This document shows positions 57,979 to 64,000 of a stretch of 64,000 bases of DNA, piece after piece. The notes under the pieces were generated by a model that had not been told where the DNA came from, did no database searches, and saw only the letters and a program-made list of their open reading frames with translations. Source of the stretch: Ricinus communis (Eukaryota; Streptophyta; Magnoliopsida; Malpighiales; Euphorbiaceae); the NCBI RefSeq assembly GCF_019578655.1, contig NC_063256.1, positions 558,001-622,000 on the forward strand, read 5' to 3'. The position numbers were made by a program, and so were the translations under genes. Every line of letters starts with the position of its first letter. Positions within the stretch are counted from its first letter, which is position 1.

Positions 57979-59059
57979 GGTTTTAGAAAGGAGCTAAAAT
58001 GCAACTGCATAATTAGATGAGGTATATAAATAAAGGGAAAGAGATGGCGTGAACGGACTTTCATAGTGTTTTCTTCTTCTTTTTTTTTTTTTTTTTTTCT
58101 TGGGAGAGAGAGAGAGAGAGAGGAACTTCATAGTTGATTCCATTCATTTTCCTTATTTTTTCCCTGAAATCTCTCTTCTCTTTTCTTTTCTTTTTCGAAA
58201 TTTATCAGAACCTTACTCTCAGCTTTACTTCTCACAAATATCGATTGTGGGTCATCTTTGACCCATTCATTTCTTTATACCGGTACTCTATTTTATATTT
58301 TTTTCCAAGTAGTCATATTTTTTTATTAAAATTTGAATCCAATATTTCCTGAATTACGTTTAATTTAATATATATATATTCTTTTTCTGAAAGGATATAA
58401 TATTTATGCTTAATGTATATATTAAAAAGCCAATATTTAACATACACTAAATTATAAGATTTGGGAATTGTGGAAGTGGAGATGTGAAGGGATAAGATTA
58501 AAGAATTAAAAGGGACAAGAGTAAAGTCATTTTAAGGAGGCAGACTTGGTCTCTCATGCCGCAAGTTATTAGGCATATTTTCGATACTGACATGCATAAC
58601 ATTTGCATCCAAGGGTAAGCATGAGACAGAAATTGTCACATATATTGTATTCATTAATTATGTTATAAAAAAAAGATATACAAAAGAATTTTTACAAGAT
58701 CATTAAATATATTACCTAAAATTCATATTTGAATAAAATATATATGTAAAAGTCATAAATATATAAAAACGAGCAGTTGGTCATTTAACCAAAAGTTGTT
58801 GTGAATAAAAGATTATATAAAGATTAATCAAATTTCTTATTCAATTTTAATTAGTTGTTTGATCCAATCCATTTGGTCGGATTTGTTTTTGAAATACATG
58901 TTACGAATAGGCTTACGCAGCCATGTCCCTCCTTATAATAACAATGCCCAAAATAGAAGATATTATATGTAATTATTCTTCGAAAGGGAAAACTAATTTC
59001 ATTGATAATTTGAGAAATAAATGACATTCATTTTCATATATGGAAAAATAAAATGAACA
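57979..59059. other. promoter of the histidine phosphatase gene and AT-rich spacer
   Basis: A T20-plus run followed by a (GA)n run (58080-58122) lies about 100 bp upstream of the phosphatase start. 58270-59040 is AT-rich without recognisable genes. Confidence 0.5.
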
Positions 59060-59998
59060 TCAGTTCTTTTTCCCAATCTTCTTCTTTGGATCGAACCTTT
59101 TGCACCATAGAGGCCTTTTATCGACCCAAAACTTAGCTTCTTTTTTTCCATTTAAAATCACGACAGGTATGTAAAAAGCCTTGAACACAACCTTTCCAAA
59201 CAGCGGCGGCTCCTTTCTCCCGCTCCTTGGATCTGGCCAATGCACGTATACCCTTTCCACGCAGGAGGGTCCATATTTCCTGCGCACATTTTAACAAAAC
59301 ACACGCTGATCAATACTATATGCAGAATAGGTTAATTAGACAAATGGTGCATGTACGTACGCTGTATCAAGATCACTAAATACTTACTCGTTAAAAAATT
59401 TTAAGATTTGAGTCTCAGTAAGAGGATACCCGTTCGAAAACGTTAAAAACAGACATCTATCCTCTTCGGACACTCTCTCAACTGTAGGATTCCATTCCTC
59501 GGCAAAAGGGTTCAGCTTTGATTCAATAGATGTTACTGCAGCAGTTTGTTCGGCAGAAGAAACCTGCCAAAATTTCTCTAGAGACTCCACTCCTTTGGGA
59601 ACTTCAATCCCTTTCTCTTTCAGTATATCCTCGAATGCAACACAACAGACTTGCATAAACACATCCACAATGCCCTTCAATGCCTTTTCTTTATCCGCGA
59701 AAATTACACTGGGAGATAAAAAGCGTTTTGCTAATGTTGCAGTGACACGCATGAGAACTGATGAAATGGGTGTTTTTGATGAATGCTGACTTTGCAGAGA
59801 TGATACAACAGCCTCAGCCTCACCGGAAACAAGAGCCAAGAATTCATTATCGCAAGAAAAGAGCTTTGTAATGATTTCTTGAAATCCTTGTGTCTCCAGC
59901 CACATCCAGAACGCTATCAGTTTCATTGATTCTACAACGCCTTTTCCCACATCAATCATGCGGCAAAATAAAGACCTCGCACCCTCAGCTGCTGCCAT
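59060..59998 (-). CDS. uncharacterised plant protein with RRM-like C-terminal part, two exons
   Basis: Exons 59388-59998 and 59060-59279 (GT-AG) give 276 residues. The first part is helical (MAAAEGARSLFCRMIDVGKG; MKLIAFWMWLETQGFQEII). The second part has RCLFLTFSNGYPLTETQILK, then CVERVYVHWPDP, PPLFGKVVFKAF and AKFWVDKRPLWCKRFDP, with a basic end KKKIGKKN. The beta-alpha-beta look (LFLTFSNG..., FGKVVF) resembles an RRM, but the canonical RNP aromatic residues are not obvious. I recognise it as a plant family with members in several copies but know no function. No lesions were seen. Confidence 0.75.
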
Positions 59999-62800
59999 GA
60001 CGCAGTTGGTAGAGGAGTGACTGTGATGTATGTGGTAAAAAAGTAGAAATTATATCTAATGTGTATTGAGGGGGGGAGACGATAACTGTGTGTTGAGATG
60101 GGAGGAATGAGAAGGAATTCGGATTCCATATATATTGAAGAAGAATTGAAGAGTGAAGGATTATTATGGTTCATGAACGAGTTTACAAGGAAAAATCTCT
60201 ATGAAAGGAAACTTTGGGCGGATGCAATTGTTTCGAAGTTTGGAAAGTTTTGAACATTTTCTGCTGTCTAAAAATTAGTTAGTTTAGTTTCATGCAACCT
60301 CCAATATGATTGTAAATGTGAGAAATCTCAATATTATTTAGTCTTTTTCCCCTTTTAATTCCATTTCAGTGGCTTTTTTTCTTTTAAGATCTAAATTCAA
60401 CAAGTTTAACGTAGCACTATGACATAATAATAATAATAATTCAATTCACACATTTTTCTTTTTATGATATTACAAATGATCTTATTTTAATCTTAGTTAC
60501 ATATATATCAATAAAAGAATGCATGAACTTCAACTAAAACCATTAAGAAAATAAAATAAAATAAAGACTTTTTAGTTTGTGATAATATATATGAATTAAA
60601 TGCTTTGCACAAGTTAGATTACAGTATACATTCTCCATATGAATCAATCTCTAATTAATATATAAGATCTATACGAGTTGTTTTTTCTGAAAATGAGATT
60701 TCATACGAGTTGTTTCTGTAAATAAAAGGTGTCTACGAGTTGTCGTTTACAAAAATAGATTATATCACCTTTCATATTCTACAAATCAGTATTATTATAT
60801 AAATTTATATAAGTTTCATACGAGATATATTTTATAAATTAAATTTTTACATTATATTTTATGTCTATAAATTCAATCAAACTATGATCGGTTGAAATCC
60901 ATAAAATATATGAAATTTATTTATAAAATTTTAAAGTTTTTGTGTCTTGAATGAAGTGAAAATTCCATATCATTATATTTATATGAAATTAGTTATAGTT
61001 AAACTAAATTCTAACAAAATATGTAACATTTATAAATAAATTTCACATTAGTAAGTTAATATATTTTAAAATAATAAAATATTTTTATTAATTTTATTAT
61101 TTATATTTCATTTTATTTCTCATATTTTTTTTTAAATAAAATAATTTTCTTAAAAAATTTCAATATTATTGTGAAGCTTGCTTTTTCTTCTTTTCTTTCA
61201 TTGTCACTTTTATTGTGATCTAAATACAACAAGGTTAGAACAAAGACTAAATGCACTACTACGTGAAAATTTGTCCACTTAGCCCCTGCCTATGAAAAAT
61301 AAATATTTTTAGACGACAAGTTACGCATACATTATTTAATTTATACATTCTCTTTCAATGCTATTAACAAATAATTTTAATTTAATTAACTAATTTTATA
61401 TCAAAATTTAATAAATAATAAAAAAATAATACATGAACTTTAGTTAAAACAATAAAAATTCGGAAATTTCAGTTTGCAATATAACTTTTATAAATTGAAT
61501 GCTATATACAAATTAGATTACTATATCTTCATTGATATAATTATTATGTAGAAGTTGGGCGAATTATTTATTTTAAAATGAGATTTTTTATAAGTTATTA
61601 ATAAAAATAAAAAATTTCACAATAAATAAAATTAGATTACATTATATCTTATTTATATGAACAAGATGAATATCATATGAGTTACATTTCGTAAATAAAA
61701 AATATGCATTGTATTTTATAGTTATTAACTAATTAGTTATCTATTTATGTATTGTACGGCCGTTATTATTATTAAGTTGATAGATAATTTAATAAAAGTC
61801 TTAATACTTAATATTAATTTATAAAATTTTAAGAAATAATAGAAAACTAGTTATTTTTAGATATTATTATTTTTAGAAAATATAAAATTTTATTATATAA
61901 TTAATATAATTGATATTATTTTTTTAAAAAATTAAAAATTTATTATATAATTAAAAATTAATTTATTATTAAATATAATATTAAGAATATAATTTAAAAT
62001 AATTATTTTTTAGAATTATAATTATTATCTAATTATAATTTTATTAATTAATATAATATTAAAATATAATTAATATGCTATTTTTTAAGATAGAATTAAT
62101 ATTATTATCTTATTAGAAAATTATTTATTAGTTAATATAATATTAAAATATAATTTTTAAAATTAAGATAAGTGTTTAATTAGAAATGTAACTTATAAAT
62201 TTATAAATTAATAGAAAAAATTAAGAATAAAATTAATATCATTATTTGATTAAGAAACTATTTATTAGTTAATAATATAATATTAAAATATAACTAATAA
62301 AATTAGAGTTAATGTTTAATTAAAATTATAATTTGTAAATTTATAAATTAATAAAAAATTATAAAATTATATATAAACTTAAATTCTAATTTTTAAATAT
62401 TAAAAAATAATGAATGTTGCTTGTTAATATCATTTATATTTTAAATCTAAAATGAGATTTCATTATGTTTGATTAAAATTCATAAAATTTATAAAATGCA
62501 TTTGTGAATTTAAAATTTATATGTTTTAAATGGAGTAAAAATTAATTTAACATTTTATATAATCAAATTTGTATGGAATTGATTATAGTAAGACTAAATT
62601 CTAACAATATATATATATAGTTATAATTTTTAAATAAATTTTACATTATTAAATCAATATATTTCATAATACTAAAATATCTCTTTTAATTTATTATTTT
62701 TATTTTATTTTTTTATATATTTTTCAAATAAAATAAATTTGTGTATGCATTTAAAGCAAACATAATAAATTCAAACATAAAGCTCTCAATTTTTCTGAAA
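59999..62800. other. AT-rich intergenic DNA
   Basis: The first 250 bp are promoter and leader of the minus-strand gene. The rest is very AT-rich and holds the third copy of the 620-bp repeat; no gene was recognised. Confidence 0.6.
61745..62400. repeat. third copy of the ~620-bp AT-rich repeat
   Basis: It begins TATTGTACGGCCGTTATTATT (compare TATTATACGACCGTTATTATT at about 3480) and continues with AAGTTGATAGATA, TTTAATAAAA, ATAATAGAAAACTAG and GAAAATTATTTATTAGTTAA in the same order as the units at 2845-4090. Same orientation. Confidence 0.65.
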
Positions 62801-62983
62801 ATATATAAACTATACCTGACTAGCTAGTCATTGATGAAGACAAATTTGTTATAATTCTGTGAAATCAACTCCCGAAATATTGATTTTGTCGAATCAGTCT
62901 TAGAAAGGCCGTCAGCCATCAACTCTGACCAACTAACACGACACAACTACTCCGCACTACTTTTCTTTTAACTTGAGCATTTA

Positions 62984-63022
62984 ATCTTAACCGTTTGATT
63001 ATTTACAACGAACGGTTAAGAT
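62984..63022. repeat. perfect 12-bp inverted repeat
   Basis: ATCTTAACCGTT (62984-62995) and AACGGTTAAGAT (63011-63022) flank a 15-bp spacer. It lies about 180 bp upstream of the likely transcription start of the right-edge gene. Confidence 0.85.
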
Positions 63023-63199
63023 CACCCGGAAAAGTATGATTCATGCACAGAGACGCGTGCTAGCAGTTTCCTTCTTCCGATGGGAACTGCTATTCCAAGA
63101 AGAGGATTTTCTTTGTCTGTTTTTTGTCGGATAAAAGTGAGACGTTGTACGAGTTATCCAAACACAAAATCCTCAACGTGAGGGTTAAAACAGAACAGT

Positions 63200-63697
63200 G
63201 TTGCGTTTAGAGAGGATTAAGGATCGCACGCACGAACACCCACACACACAGTCTCTCTCTCTCTGCAGACTCAACTTCACCAGCCTAGCATTTAGCATTT
63301 AGCTTTACTGCGAAGGTATCTTTTTCTCTTTTGATTTTGACTTCTCTGTTATGGGAATGTCTTTGTATTTTTATTTATTTAATGAGATTTAGATTCCCTA
63401 AATTGACTTGAGTTAATAAATTATTATTATTTTTCTTTTTTAATATTATCAACACCAGTTTCACACTCGGCACTGCTGCTATTTATCAGCTTATTCTTGT
63501 TTTTTCAATTTTGAACCTTCTTTTAAGGTTATCGCTTTAAAAGATACGTGACTTTTGCTGCTACGATTTATGTTTATTGGCGGTAGAATATTACTTAAAT
63601 TCTTTTCTGCTGTTGCTTATTTATAGGCTCTATCTGTGTACCGACTGACAAAGGAAAAGGCTGAATTTAATTTTCAATCAACCGTTCTCATTCCCTG
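63200..63697 (+). other. 5' non-coding exons of a gene running off the right edge
   Basis: A C/T-rich leader (CACACACACAGTCTCTC near 63240) leads to a donor GAAG|GTATC at 63316. An acceptor TTATAG ends at 63626, followed by an exon to a second donor CCCTG|GTAAGG at 63698. This is the usual form of a plant gene with 5' UTR introns. No coding frame is visible before the edge. Confidence 0.45.
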
Positions 63698-64000
63698 GTA
63701 AGGTCAATCTATGGATTTTATATGCATGGAATTACTGCATATCTGAATTGGGTTGCATGTCATTTGCATCTAAGTCAGCTTAGAAATTAAGCGCTTGAAA
63801 CAGGAAGAGTGATTCAGCTTAGAAGCTGAAGAGAAGTTTTTCGCTTCTCCAGCATCACTCTTCTTTTTAACATTTTTCAATGCACGGAATTTAGTTGTGG
63901 TTGCAGGATTAGAAATAGATAAGTCTTCTCTCAAGTTTTGGTTACGATCAGCTTTTTCTTTCTTTTTCCCCAAAACAGAGGATCATGTAACAGAGCGGAC

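Noticed and set aside
63770..63973. 67-codon basic minus-strand frame at the right edge
   Set aside because: It lacks an ATG, has an in-frame stop just upstream, and lies in the presumed intron of the right-edge gene. It could be part of an unrecognised gene, but nothing else supports it.

Overview
This is nuclear DNA of a flowering plant. The evidence is small GT-AG introns, AT-rich intergenic DNA, plant-specific families (HD-Zip II, R2R3-MYB, DUF247, DUF1639, plant mTERF), a decayed chloroplast fragment and an endogenous plant pararetrovirus. It is a eudicot, probably a rosid; I cannot name the species. No rRNA, tRNA or CRISPR array was recognised. Exon limits were read by eye from splice sites and reading frame.

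Layout. 1-1598 (-): 3'-truncated membrane-anchored DUF761/DUF4408-like gene. 1.6-4.2 kb: very AT-rich repeats. 4.19-5.02 kb: old plastid insertion with the rpl2 intron and part of exon 2. 5.5-6.9 kb (+): ARPC5, with a GC-AG intron. 8.35-10.1 kb (-): HD-Zip II gene, probably HAT3. 10.1-15.9 kb: non-coding, with 11 CACGTG palindromes and three CAATCATTG sites in repeated modules upstream of HAT3. 15.9-19.0 kb (+): intron-bearing AATF/Che-1 pseudogene. 19.8-21.75 kb (-): three-KH RNA-binding protein, divergent from a single-exon mTERF (SHOT1/MTERF18-like, 22.0-23.7 kb). 27.2-28.2 kb (+): DUF1639 gene. 32.3-41.4 kb: defective petuvirus/florendovirus-like endogenous pararetrovirus with a 1.4-1.5 kb inverted repeat of its ORF2/promoter region. 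42.8 kb (+): second, intronless DUF1639-like gene. 44.4 and 47.3 kb (+): tandem DUF247 genes, the first frameshifted. 49.0 kb (+): small membrane protein. 50.3-53.6 kb (-): TIM21. 54.2-55.7 kb (+): DUO1-type MYB with a miR159-like site. 56.6-58.0 kb (-): histidine phosphatase. 59.1-60.0 kb (-): two-exon protein of unknown function. 63.2 kb to the edge: 5' leader of a further + strand gene.

The genes share no single pathway. The order HAT3 - mTERF18 - DUF1639 - DUF247 - DUO1 - phosphoglycerate-mutase-like recalls, from memory, the Arabidopsis At3g60390-At3g60470 interval. The window would then be a conserved ancestral block into which a pseudogene, a virus and organelle DNA were inserted. The least explained structures are the G-box/HD-Zip modules upstream of HAT3 and the inverted viral locus with promoters facing outward.
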